A DNA stretch of 64,000 bases, taken from the NCBI RefSeq assembly GCF_028435365.1, contig NZ_JAGTJJ010000014.1, positions 1 to 64,000 on the forward strand, read 5' to 3'. Shown piece after piece: positions 10,815-20,400 of this stretch. Each line of letters opens with the position of its first letter. The first letter of the stretch is position 1. The stretch is from Polyangium jinanense (GTDB lineage: Bacteria; Myxococcota; Polyangia; Polyangiales; Polyangiaceae). Both the position numbers and the translations under genes were made by a program. The notes beneath the pieces were generated by a model that worked only from the letters and a program-made list of their open reading frames with translations, was not told the origin of the DNA and searched no databases.

Positions 10815-11831
10815 TCAGTTGAGCTCGCTCTCCGGGCGTTCGGCCTGCTCGGCCTCGAGGAACGTCGCGGTGATCTCGCGTTCGAGCGCCAAGCTGATCT
10901 CCCGCTCGATGCCCTCGACGCTGCCCGCGAGCCGGGCGACGTTGATGGCATACACGAAGATCCGCGCACAAGGCGCATCGTTCCGTCCGCCACGCGAGAG
11001 CTCGTCGGAGACGAGCCCATCGAGCAGGACGAGCGCCCGCGGATCGACGCCCTCGGCGACGAGCTCCATGCCCGGGACATCGGAGACGTACACATCGGCT
11101 CCGTCGACATACCGACGCAAGACGGGATTCAGCCCGGCGATCGCCTTCTGCGCGAGGCCGGCAAACGCCTCGCGACCCGGCGCCCACGGAGGCAGCCCCA
11201 TCTCGATGTCGAGCTCGCGCGCATGCAAGAAGGCCTGCGTTGCGCCGCGCATGTCGCCGCGTTCGTCGCGAACGAGCCCGAGGTAGTAGTACGCCTCGAC
11301 GTGCCGCGGATCTTTCATCGCCGCCTCTTCCACGAGCCGCGCGGCCCGCTCCGTCTGCCCGATCTCGTATAACGCGCGCCCGACGAGGAACGTGTGGTTC
11401 GGGTTGTCGTAAGGCCCGCTCGGAATCCGCTCGACCACCCGCGCCGCCTCTTCCGTGTCCCCCTTCGCGAGCAGGGCATCGAACTTGAGGAGGAGCGCAT
11501 CGATGATCTCTTCGTCGACCTCGGCGAGATCGAGCGCCTGGTCGCACATCTCGATCGCCTGGTCGTACTCGCCGAGCGGGTGGATGTAGACCTCGGCGGC
11601 GTTGAGCATCGCCTCCAGGTACGTGTCGTCGAGTGCGATGGCCTGCCGGTAATTCTCGATCGCCTCCTCGCCGTCCCCTTCGAGGGCCGCGACGTAACCG
11701 AGGAGGTTGTGGGCCTCGGGGGAGTTGGGATCGAGCTCCAGCGCTCGGCGCGCCGAAGCCTCGGCGCCGCGGGTATCCCCACGCTGAACGAGATCCCACC
11801 CGCGATCGAGGTGGGCCGAGAACTGGTCCAT
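10815..11831 (-). CDS. TPR protein with degenerate zincin-like domain
   Basis: A 338-residue protein. The N-terminal two thirds are TPR units: GDTRGAEASARRALELDPNS, GDGEEAIENYRQAIALDDTY, then further pairs to about residue 205. The C-terminal third (about 225-330) has the layout of the small zinc-metallopeptidase family often found after TPRs: DVPGMELVAEGVDPRALVLLDG, then RIFVYAINVARLAGSVEGIE. Where that family has HExxHxxG, this protein has EREITATFLEAE, so the zinc ligands are missing. It is probably catalytically dead and used for binding. This alignment was made by eye. First gene of a three-gene run ending with the helicase. Confidence 0.8.
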   Translation of the reverse strand: MDQFSAHLDRGWDLVQRGDTRGAEASARRALELDPNSPEAHNLLGYVAALEGDGEEAIENYRQAIALDDTYLEAMLNAAEVYIHPLGEYDQAIEMCDQALDLAEVDEEIIDALLLKFDALLAKGDTEEAARVVERIPSGPYDNPNHTFLVGRALYEIGQTERAARLVEEAAMKDPRHVEAYYYLGLVRDERGDMRGATQAFLHARELDIEMGLPPWAPGREAFAGLAQKAIAGLNPVLRRYVDGADVYVSDVPGMELVAEGVDPRALVLLDGLVSDELSRGGRNDAPCARIFVYAINVARLAGSVEGIEREISLALEREITATFLEAEQAERPESELN

Positions 11832-11883
11832 GACGGCCTCAACAACTGTTCGACACTCCGCCCCAAGTCAAGTCTCTTGGGGA

Positions 11884-11909
11884 GGGTGTGGGCTCGATGG
11901 CCCACACCC
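11884..11909. other. Perfect 10-bp hairpin in the gap between ldt and TPR genes
   Basis: GGGTGTGGGC and GCCCACACCC pair around a 6-nt loop. The hairpin lies about 50 bp upstream of the TPR gene start and 115 bp past the L,D-transpeptidase stop, both on the minus strand. No T-run follows on that strand. It may be a transcript 3' end for the transpeptidase or part of the 5' leader of the TPR operon. The rest of this 194-bp gap shows nothing recognisable. Confidence 0.4.
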
Positions 11910-12025
11910 TACGGCCCTCAACTCCGCTTCGCTTCGTTCGGGCCTACCCGGCGTTCGGGGCTGCTGGCTCGCTGGATATGTCCAGATTACCAGAAAGGCC
12001 GTAGGTGCTGGTTTTTTCTGAGGGA

Positions 12026-13876
12026 TTACTCGTGGACGACCACGAGCGTGCCGCGGTTCTCGGGCGTGGACCAGACGGCATGCCAGCCTCGAGGGAGGCG
12101 AGGCTCGGCCCAGAAGAAGATCTTCTTCGCGTCGAGCGGCGACAGGTTCACGCATCCGTGGCTCATCTCGCGGCCGAAGTTCGAGTGCCAGAACGCGCCG
12201 TGCAGCGCATACGAGCCCTCGAAGTACGCGACGTACGGGACGTCCTCGATGCTGTAGGGCAGGTCGCCCGCAACCGTGCCGTCGCCGTCCATGGTCACGG
12301 CGATGTGCTTCTCGCGGATCCGGAACGTGCCCTTGATCGTCGAGTGATCCTTCGCCTTGTTCGTCGACTTCCGCCCCGGCGACACGAGCGCCGCGTACAC
12401 GGGCTTGTCGCCCTCGATCGCGAGGATCGTCTTCCGCGTGATGTTGACGTCGATCCACTTCTCGCCCGGCGCGAGATCCGCCGGCGGAGGGCCAGGCTCG
12501 GTGTAGGTGGCGTCGACGCCCTTCATCCACCAGCCTTCGGTGGTCTGCCGGTACACGACCGACTTCACCGTCGCCGTCACGCCCGTGAGCCCGACCGCAG
12601 TGAACCGAGGCGCCGGGCCCTTCACCTTCACGTTCTTGTGCTCGTCGTCGATCTCGAACTTCGACGACTTCGTCGCGAGGATGAAGCCGACCTGCTTGAC
12701 GCCCTCGGGCACGTCGATGCCCTGCGAGGTCGGGGGCTTGACGATGTACATGCGGTCGCTCGGCGCGACGAGGCCCGCCGTGGTCTTGTACCAGAGCCGC
12801 CCGTTCCACCCGAACGTCTTGTCCACCGCGACGAAGAAGCCCTTCACCATGCGCTTCGCGACGGTGCCGTCGGCGTCCGACTCGAGCTCCTTCAGCGTGA
12901 CGTTGACGGGCTTGCCCGGCTCGATCTGTTGCCACCAGGGCTTCGGCGGCTCCTCGACCGCAGGCCCCGCGTCGAGCATCGCCGCGACCTCGGCCGAAGG
13001 CATCGGCGACGGCGCGCTCGGGGCGCCTTCCTGGCTCGCCGCCGGGGCCGCCGTGTCGCCCGCCGCTGACGCGCTCGCCGAGGGCGTCGCCGCAGCCGAT
13101 GCCGTCTGATCCTTCGCCGCCTCGTCCTTCGCGCTCTCGGCCTCCTCTTCGGCCTTCTTCTTCTTGCGCGCCTTCTTCGCCATCTCGAGGTACGGCTCGT
13201 ACTTGATCATGTCCTCCTTCGAGGGGACCGATCGGTAGAGCGGCGTGCCGTGCGCCGTGTTGTAGGCGTAGCGGTAAGGCAGCACCTCCTCGAGGTTCGG
13301 CGCGGTGATGCCCATGCGAACCTGAGGGTTCGTGAGATCCGTCGTGGCGTACTTGCCGCAGACGTAGCCGCCGTCGAGCAGGCGATACCAGCCCTGCTGG
13401 CACGAGGCGTTTTTCGTCGGGTTCGGATCCACCGGGACCTTGCCGCCGAGCCGGATGTAGCCGAGCCGCTTCTTGCTCGACTCCATCGTCGGATAGACCG
13501 GCGTCTGCACCGCCAGCCCACCGAGCAGCGGGCCGGTGTAGGGCTTTTCGGCCTCGGCGACCTCGGCGCTCGCGTCGGCGGCCGCGTCGGCGCCCGCATC
13601 TCGGGAGTCGGCCGGCGTCGCCGTCGCGACCCGCGCAGAACCCTTCGGGGCCGGGGGCGTCGTGGGGGGAGGGGCGGGGAGCTGGCTCGTCCGCGTGGGC
13701 TTGTCGACGGAGGCGCCAGGCGGCGCATCCCCGTGGCAACCACTCGCCCACGCGACCGCGCCCGCGAGGCCCGCGGCCACCGCGAAGCCGAGCGCACTCG
13801 CCGCGAGCGTGGAAGGCGCCTTCCCCTCGGGAGGAGGAGGCGCGGGCTCGCGACCCGCCGGCACGCGGGAGTTCAT
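12026..13876 (-). CDS. L,D-transpeptidase (YkuD domain), membrane-anchored
   Basis: A 616-residue envelope protein. Residues 22-47 are a hydrophobic signal/anchor ending in AWASGC, a possible lipoprotein site. A Pro/Ala/Asp-rich linker follows, then a region with an SH3-like look (YTGPLLGGLAVQTPVYP, GYIRLGGKVPVD). A Lys/Glu-rich stretch and a long Ala/Pro/Ser linker come before the C-terminal YkuD domain with the active-site signature HGAFWHSNFGREMSHGCVNL; the catalytic Cys is near residue 573. Enzymes of this family make 3-3 cross-links in peptidoglycan or attach proteins to it. The ATG at MNSRVPAG is chosen; another ATG 19 codons upstream is possible. It diverges from the next gene across 231 bp. 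Confidence 0.9.
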   Translation of the reverse strand: MNSRVPAGREPAPPPPEGKAPSTLAASALGFAVAAGLAGAVAWASGCHGDAPPGASVDKPTRTSQLPAPPPTTPPAPKGSARVATATPADSRDAGADAAADASAEVAEAEKPYTGPLLGGLAVQTPVYPTMESSKKRLGYIRLGGKVPVDPNPTKNASCQQGWYRLLDGGYVCGKYATTDLTNPQVRMGITAPNLEEVLPYRYAYNTAHGTPLYRSVPSKEDMIKYEPYLEMAKKARKKKKAEEEAESAKDEAAKDQTASAAATPSASASAAGDTAAPAASQEGAPSAPSPMPSAEVAAMLDAGPAVEEPPKPWWQQIEPGKPVNVTLKELESDADGTVAKRMVKGFFVAVDKTFGWNGRLWYKTTAGLVAPSDRMYIVKPPTSQGIDVPEGVKQVGFILATKSSKFEIDDEHKNVKVKGPAPRFTAVGLTGVTATVKSVVYRQTTEGWWMKGVDATYTEPGPPPADLAPGEKWIDVNITRKTILAIEGDKPVYAALVSPGRKSTNKAKDHSTIKGTFRIREKHIAVTMDGDGTVAGDLPYSIEDVPYVAYFEGSYALHGAFWHSNFGREMSHGCVNLSPLDAKKIFFWAEPRLPRGWHAVWSTPENRGTLVVVHE

Positions 13877-14107
13877 CGCCACGCGGGGTCGATCTTGTTC
13901 ACGCCGAGGCCGATCCACTGGAGAGCTTCCCATCGCCGAAAAAAGCGCCTCGTCTTCTCGACCAGACGGGCTCGGGGGTCTTCGTACCCGTTCCTGCATC
14001 GTCGATCCAGTTCTCTGCAAAAGGGATGAGAAAGCCGCTTGAAAGGAACGTGCCACGGAGCGCTCGGCCCCGATGACGCCCGGCCATGCGCTGCTACCGT
14101 AGGGTCC

Positions 14108-15649
14108 GTGGAGCAGCGGACGCGGCCCCGTGGCCGGAAAGACACGAACGAGCCGGTCACGCCTCTCGGGCGAATCCGCGCGGCCGCTCCACGCGCCTTC
14201 GTGGTTGCCCTGACGATCGCGCTCCTCCTGCACCTGCCGCTGCTGCCGACGCGTCTGTTCGCTTGGCTGTCGCTCCTCTTCGGCGAGGAGATGTCGATGG
14301 TCGACATGGAGGGCGAGGTCGTGATCCCCATCGATCTCGATCTCGTGCCCGGAGAAACCGCAGCGCCGGCGCCCGCACCGGAATCCGAGCCGACCGCCGC
14401 GGAGCCCGATCCCGCCGCCGAACCCACGAAACAAGCCGAGCCAAAGCCCAAGAAGAAAACAGAGCCGGCCGACGCAGGCCCGGATGCCGAGGCGCCAGAC
14501 GCAGGTCCCGACGCAGAAGCCGAGGACGCAGGCACAAGCGACGCAGGGCCGGAGGACGCAGGGGTCCCCGATGCAGCGCCTCTCGATACGGATGGCGGCA
14601 CGCAGGCGCCTGACGCAGGCGCGCCGATCGCGGAGCTGCCCGACGCAGGCGCCGACGCGGAGGTGGTCGCGAAAGCGGAGCCGGATGCGGGCCCGGATGC
14701 GGGCGCACCGGCGCCGGTCGCGGAGTTGCCCGACGCAGGCGCGGACGCCGGAGGCCCGAAGCTCAAGGATCCGCTCGCGACCGCGGGTTCGGCCGCGGAG
14801 ATCGCTTCGAAAAACCCAAACGTGCAGGTGCTCATCGCCGGCGACCGGATCCGCAAGCACGAGCTCGGGACCTGGTTCAGCCGAATCCTCGTGGGCATCC
14901 CGCAGTGGCAGTCCTTCTTCAAGGACACGCCCATCGATCCCATCCGCGACCTCGACCACCTGCTCATCGCGGGCCCGCAGTTCCGCGACTCGCGCAAGGT
15001 CGTCGCGGTGATGGACTTCAACGTGCCCGAGGCAAAGATCCGCGCCTCGATCGAGGCGATCGTGAAGCGCAGCGATCCGCCGGGCCATTGGCTCGAAGAC
15101 ACGCCCGTGCCCGCCGCGATCGCCAAGGCCGACAAGGGCGAGCGCATCTTCGCGCTCGTCCCGGGCAAACGGATCCTCGTGGTCCTGCCCGCCGACGCGA
15201 AGGGCGAGCTCGCCAAGGTGAAGTCGACGAAGGGCTTCAACAAGTCGAGCGGCGTGGGGATCGCGCTTTCGATGGTCACGCCGCACCGGGCATTCAAGGG
15301 CCTGCCGTTCCAGATCCCCGATACGTTCAAGTGGATGCGGCTCTCCGTGACGCCCACGGACGACGGCGGCGCGGACGTGCTGCTCGAGGCGCAGGACAAG
15401 GACGCGGACCTGGCCCAGAAGCACGCCGGAGAGCTCGGGCCGATCGTCGAGGGGTTCCGGAAGGTCGAGATTCCTTTCATCGGCCGGTTCGAGGTCCTCG
15501 GGCCGACGCCGTTCGTCGCGGAGGGGGACCTGGTCCGCGCGACCACGCACGTGACGAACAAGCAGCTCAAATACATCATGAGCGCGGTCGAGCAGCAGCT
15601 CGCGAAACAAGCGAAAGCCGCGGAAGAGGGCGGGAAAAAAGCGCCCTGA
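14108..15649 (+). CDS. Single-pass membrane protein with Asp-Ala-Gly-rich linker
   Basis: A 513-residue protein with a TonB-like layout. A short basic N terminus and one transmembrane helix (about 29-47, AFVVALTIALLLHLPLLP) are followed by a periplasmic linker of about 170 residues rich in Asp, Ala, Gly and Pro with many DAG and PDAG units. A folded C-terminal domain of about 280 residues starts near SKNPNVQVLIAGDRIR. That domain has no family I recognise. The GTG start at VEQRTRPRGR is preferred because the frame before it shows no protein-like composition. The DAG-rich linker resembles the tail of the kinase at 54.6-56.4 kb. Confidence 0.75.
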   Translation: MEQRTRPRGRKDTNEPVTPLGRIRAAAPRAFVVALTIALLLHLPLLPTRLFAWLSLLFGEEMSMVDMEGEVVIPIDLDLVPGETAAPAPAPESEPTAAEPDPAAEPTKQAEPKPKKKTEPADAGPDAEAPDAGPDAEAEDAGTSDAGPEDAGVPDAAPLDTDGGTQAPDAGAPIAELPDAGADAEVVAKAEPDAGPDAGAPAPVAELPDAGADAGGPKLKDPLATAGSAAEIASKNPNVQVLIAGDRIRKHELGTWFSRILVGIPQWQSFFKDTPIDPIRDLDHLLIAGPQFRDSRKVVAVMDFNVPEAKIRASIEAIVKRSDPPGHWLEDTPVPAAIAKADKGERIFALVPGKRILVVLPADAKGELAKVKSTKGFNKSSGVGIALSMVTPHRAFKGLPFQIPDTFKWMRLSVTPTDDGGADVLLEAQDKDADLAQKHAGELGPIVEGFRKVEIPFIGRFEVLGPTPFVAEGDLVRATTHVTNKQLKYIMSAVEQQLAKQAKAAEEGGKKAP

Positions 15650-15759
15650 CGCACGGTCGGCCCACGGCCGGGCCTTCGAAAGAGCCCGGAAGACTAGCCA
15701 GGGCGCGCGCGTTCGGTTAAGTCGACCCGCGCGCGACGCGCGACAGAGCACGCCCTGCC

Positions 15760-16941
15760 ATGCCCGCCGACCAAACGCCTCACGAAGTCCTCGCCGAGCT
15801 CGCCGGTCATCCGCGCGGCGACGATCTGGCCCGCCTCGTCCACGCCATCGCGTTCGCCTGCGCCGACGAGCGAAGGACCTCGCTGCCCGACGGGGCCCGC
15901 GACGCCGCTTCCAGGCTCGGCCTCTCGGCCGAAGACGCCGAGACCCCCTTCGGCAACGTGCTCGCCGCGCTCGAACGGAGCCCGAACGAGCCCACAGGGC
16001 CGGCGACACGCGCACTCCTGTCGGCGCTGCTCGCCCGCGGCATCGCGCTCGCCCCGCCGGAAGGCGTGGAAGCCGAGCGGCGCGTGGTCGAGGCGCTCGC
16101 GTGGGTCGCCGCGCACACGCCATTGGATGCGCTGTCCGCGATCGATGCTGCGCTCGGGCCGAAGGCTGACGGGCTCTGGCGAGAAGCCGCGGCGCTCGTG
16201 CGCAGGGCAGACGAAGGAGCCGCGCCGCTCGTGGGTCGCGCCGGGGCGCTCGTGGTGGCCGCAGCGCTCGGCGCGAGCTCGTCGCCGGCTGCGCGGGACG
16301 ACGCGCGGACGCTCGCCGCCGAGGCGCGTGATCCCGTGGTGCGCGCGCTCCTCCAGGACGCGCGGAGCCCCGGCGCGGCCGCGGCCGCCGGTGAGCTCGT
16401 CCCGCCGCCGCGTGGTCCGGTGGCGCTCGTGCTGCTCGCCGTGACAGGCCTGCTCTTCCTGATGCCGATCGCCCGCCTGCTCGGGCGTTTCGTGCTCCGC
16501 TACCGTTGCCCCGCGGAGATGCGGGTCTCGCCGCGCTCGATCACGGTGCTCGCGAAGACGGAGCTGCTCGGACGGACGGTACGCGAGCGGGAGATGGTCT
16601 TCCCGGTCGAGGGTCTGACGCGCGTGGCCCGCGAGGTGCGCTATCCGCGGCTCGCGATGTACGCGGGGCTCTTCGCGCTGGCGATCGGCAGCTACGTGGG
16701 CATCTCGCTCTTCGTCGACGGTGCGCGCGCGGGCTCGCCGGATCTGCTCGGCATGGGCGCGCTGCTCGTGGCCGTCTCCATCGCGATCGACTTCGCCCTG
16801 ACGAACCTGATGCCCGCCTCGCGGGGTCGCTGCCGCGTGGTGCTCGTGCCGCAGAAGGGCCCGACGGTCGCGCTCGGTCGCCTCGATCCAACGCTCGCGG
16901 ACAGCGCGCTCGGCCGCTTGCTCCAGGGCAGCTCGTCCTGA
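15760..16941 (+). CDS. Multi-pass membrane protein, unknown
   Basis: A 393-residue protein. The first 215 residues are Ala-rich and helical (TerB- or HEAT-like in appearance, without a firm match). Three hydrophobic segments follow at about 219-241, 299-320 and 329-349. Between the first and second lies a soluble loop (PAEMRVSPRSITVLAKTELLGRTVRE) that looks like a small beta domain, and the C terminus ends cytoplasmic or periplasmic with VVLVPQKGPTVALGRLD. Function unknown. It follows the previous gene on the same strand after 110 bp. Confidence 0.7.
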   Translation: MPADQTPHEVLAELAGHPRGDDLARLVHAIAFACADERRTSLPDGARDAASRLGLSAEDAETPFGNVLAALERSPNEPTGPATRALLSALLARGIALAPPEGVEAERRVVEALAWVAAHTPLDALSAIDAALGPKADGLWREAAALVRRADEGAAPLVGRAGALVVAAALGASSSPAARDDARTLAAEARDPVVRALLQDARSPGAAAAAGELVPPPRGPVALVLLAVTGLLFLMPIARLLGRFVLRYRCPAEMRVSPRSITVLAKTELLGRTVREREMVFPVEGLTRVAREVRYPRLAMYAGLFALAIGSYVGISLFVDGARAGSPDLLGMGALLVAVSIAIDFALTNLMPASRGRCRVVLVPQKGPTVALGRLDPTLADSALGRLLQGSSS

Positions 16942-17124
16942 CGGCGACGCCTCTCGGAAAAACGATCGACAATTTGGCCCGACGCGCGCGCCTCGGATAG
17001 GGGACGTCGTGTACCGGCGATCCGGCGCGCGTGGCGCAGCCGGGTGGGCGAGGACCGACCCCAGAGGCGTACGCGCGTGGTGCGCGGCCGAGGCGGCAGC
17101 CTGCCGGATCGGGAGAGGTGTCTC

Positions 17125-17385
17125 ATGCGACGCAAGAGCGAGATGCTGGCGGAGCTCAAGCAGATGTTGAACGAGGCCCTCCGCGCGCAGAGCGCGGGCG
17201 CGAGCTACACGAAGCTCGCCAAAGCGCAGGGCGCGGTCGACGGGTACATGCGGGCGCTGCTCGACTCCGGTGTCGCCACGAAGCAGGAGCTGCTCGAGAT
17301 CGTCGCCGCGGAGCGCGCGCGGGTGAACGGCCCGGCGACGCGCGAGATGCTGCTGGAGACGGCCGCGGAGATCGCCGCGGCGTAA
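17125..17385 (+). CDS. Small helical protein, unknown
   Basis: An 86-residue, almost entirely helical, soluble protein (RRKSEMLAELKQMLNEAL and similar). The frame extends further upstream, but the ATG at 17125 follows a good ribosome site (GGGAGAGG, 5-8 bp before) and marks the start of protein-like sequence. No domain recognised. It converges with the large lipoprotein gene. Confidence 0.6.
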   Translation: MRRKSEMLAELKQMLNEALRAQSAGASYTKLAKAQGAVDGYMRALLDSGVATKQELLEIVAAERARVNGPATREMLLETAAEIAAA

Positions 17386-17437
17386 CGCGGAGAGGGAAGG
17401 GAAGGGCGCGCCCCGAAGAGCGCGCCCTCGTCGTGGA

Positions 17438-20400
17438 TCAGGGCGAGACGATCGAGACGTCGCCGCGCGGCCCCGCCTCGTCGAGGCGGCGCCACCAGTT
17501 GACGAGCATCAACTGGCCCTCGACTTCGATCGGACGCGAGAACGCGCCGGCGAAGCCGTCCTGCTCGACGGCACGCACCTTCCAGTCGACCTGATCACCG
17601 GTCGGCGTGCCCACGGCATACCGCAGCTTGCCGGCCGTCGCGTCCTGGTAGGTGATGTGGACGGCGCCGCTCGCGCCGACGTAGATCGCCGAGTCGTCGC
17701 CGACCAGGTGCTGGCCGTCGTCGAACTTCGTCATCCCGTCGATCGTGAGGCCGTCGTCCACGATGCCCGTGAACTTCACGGTCGTGCCCTTCGTGACCTG
17801 CGCGTAGCGGAGGCCTTCGGACAAACCGTCGACGTAGGAGAGGTGCCAGTCGCCCTTCTCGTCGATGAAGAGCGAAGAGCCGATGCCCATGTCGCCGGTG
17901 TCCGTGCCATCGGCTGCCTGCCCGTCGACGATCGTCGTCTGCCACATGCCCGCGTTCTTCGAGGCGATCACGAGGTTACCCCGGATGCGATCGTAGAACG
18001 CGAGGCCAAGCGCGCCCGCGGGATCCTGCGCGAGCGAGATGTAGTCGCCGATGGCCTCGGGGTAGGTGTCGATCTTCGCAGCGTCGAACGTGTCCGCGCA
18101 CTGCGTCGCGCCGCCGATGTCCACGCACGCCGAGCCCGATCCGCACTTGGGATCGCACGCCGTGAGCTTCTCCTGGCAGCGGCCGGTCTCCTGCACGCAC
18201 ACGTCGCCGAGCGCGCAGTTGTACGCGCGGCACGGCGTGGCTTCGTCGACGGCCACGTCCTCGAACGTCCACTCCGCAGCCCCCGGCGTCGCAGTCGTCG
18301 CCGCCGCGATGCGGACCTTCGAGGTGATCGCACCGTCCTTGCCAGGCTCGATCGAGAGGTACGCGATGGTGGGTTTGTCGCCACCCGCCATGAGGAGCTT
18401 CGCGTACCGCCCGATGTCGGCCTGCGCCTTCTGCTCGACCGTGACGATGTTCCACGTGCCGCCCACGCGCTGGGCGAACTTGAGGGCCTTGTTCGTACGG
18501 TCGTAGTAGGCAACGGCGGGGTTACCGTCGCTGCTCACGGCGATGCTCGTCCACGTGCCGACGTCGTCACCCGAATCGAGCTGGCCGCCGCGGAAGCCGT
18601 TCTTGTTGAACTTCGTCGGATCGACCGCGGGCTCGGCCGGGACGCCGTCGATCGCGGACCAGCCGACGCTCGTGCCGTTCCACGTGCCGACGACGAGATC
18701 ACCCCAGCTATTTTCGTTCGCCCAGTCCGCCTCGACGTACCCGGCGACCCAGATCCCCTTGCCGGAGACCGCGACCGACGTGTACGCGCCGATGAGACCG
18801 GGTTCGAGCGTCGTGCAGCCAGGCGCGACGCAGCTATAACCCGCCGCGATCGCACTGTCGTCACCGCCGCAGTTGCAGCCGGCGAACGAGCCCGCCGCGC
18901 CGATGATCGCGAGCCCGGAGAGCGCGCGGATCGTGCGGCGCGACGAAGCGCGACGCGCGGGAGCGGGAGCCGCCACAGGCTTCGCAGCCACGGCCTTCGG
19001 CGAGCGGCGACGGCCGAACCGGATCACCGCGCCGAGCAGCGCGAGGCCAACGATCCACATGGGCTTGCCCTGCGTGCGATCGTCGCCGACGACGGCGCAG
19101 CCGCAGCCTTCGCCCGTGATGAGCGCGCGACCACGGATGAGCGCCTGCGAAGCCTCGGCCACGTTGCCCTCGGCGTCCTCGGCCTCGACGTCGATCTCGG
19201 CCGACTCGCCCACGTCGATCATCCCGAGCTCGGTGACGGGCTTCCACGCGGACCACGCGCCGCCGTCGAGCCGGTAGCGCACGCGGGACTCGCCGCCGCC
19301 GCCCACGAGGTCGCGCACGTCGATGGACACGCGGTTGCCTTCCTGCACCTCGCCGACCGCGATCACGGGCGGCTCGGCGTCGATCACGACATCGATCTCG
19401 GCCGGGGTCTCGTCGAGCGTCTCGGGCTTGCCCACGACGCGCGAACGCACGCTCACCGTGTGCTTGCCTTGCAGACGCAGCCACTCGTCGCGCACGTCGA
19501 CGGTGCGCTCACGCGTGAACGGCTTCCACATGCCGCGATCGACACGGTACGAGTACTCGACGGGCACCGCGCCCAGGTCGCTCGGCGACGACATCTGCAG
19601 CGTCACGACCGGCGCGTTCTCCTCGTCCACCGTGCCGAGGCGGAAGCCCGTGCGATCGAGCTTCTTCTCGATCACGCGCGCCGTCGTCTCGATCGGCTCG
19701 GCCTTCGCCGCCGAACCCGGGTTCGGCGCGACGGGCGACGCCTGGCCGACGCCGAGCGTCGCGAAGATGCCGAGGTAGTTGTCGCTGCCCTTCGAGAGCT
19801 TGCGCAGGCCGGCAGAGCCCTGGCCTTCGACCGTCTCGGGGATCGTGAGCGTGAGGCCCACCGAGCTCAGCGCGTCCGCGAGGTCGATCGCGCTGATCCC
19901 GCCGAGGAACTGCGAGCCGAGGCCGCCGATGAGGCCCTGGAGCGCGCTCGCGATGACCGCCGGATCCTCCTTGAGGAGCTCGGAGTTCGTGACCACGCCG
20001 TTCGTCACGCCGATCTTGTCGAGCACCGGGAGCAGGCCGTCCGGCGTGACCGTGAGGTTCACGGGGACGTCGAGGTCGAAAGTCGCCGTCATGAAGCGGA
20101 TGAAGCGGTCCGTCGACCAGATGTAGAAGTCGAACGATGCCTGATCGAGCTTCACGCGGATCAGCGGATCGGCGTTGATGTCCGTGCCGTTGCCGAACGT
20201 CGCCGTCGGCGGGCGGCCCGGCCGGATGACGAGCGCGACCTGCTGCGGCTCGCGCTGGAGGCCGAGGTCCTTGAGCGAGGCCGCGAGCAGCGAGAGCGTG
20301 CCCGAGGCGAGCTGCGGCACCGTCTCGGTGGAGATGCCGAGGCAGAGGAAGCCGCTGTTGTACATGCCGTTCAGCGCGTAGTTCGCGAACCGCTCGGAGA

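Noticed and set aside
13877..16123. Upstream extension of the L,D-transpeptidase frame
   Set aside because: The extension lies opposite two supported genes and has no protein-like features; the anchor helix begins just after the chosen ATG.
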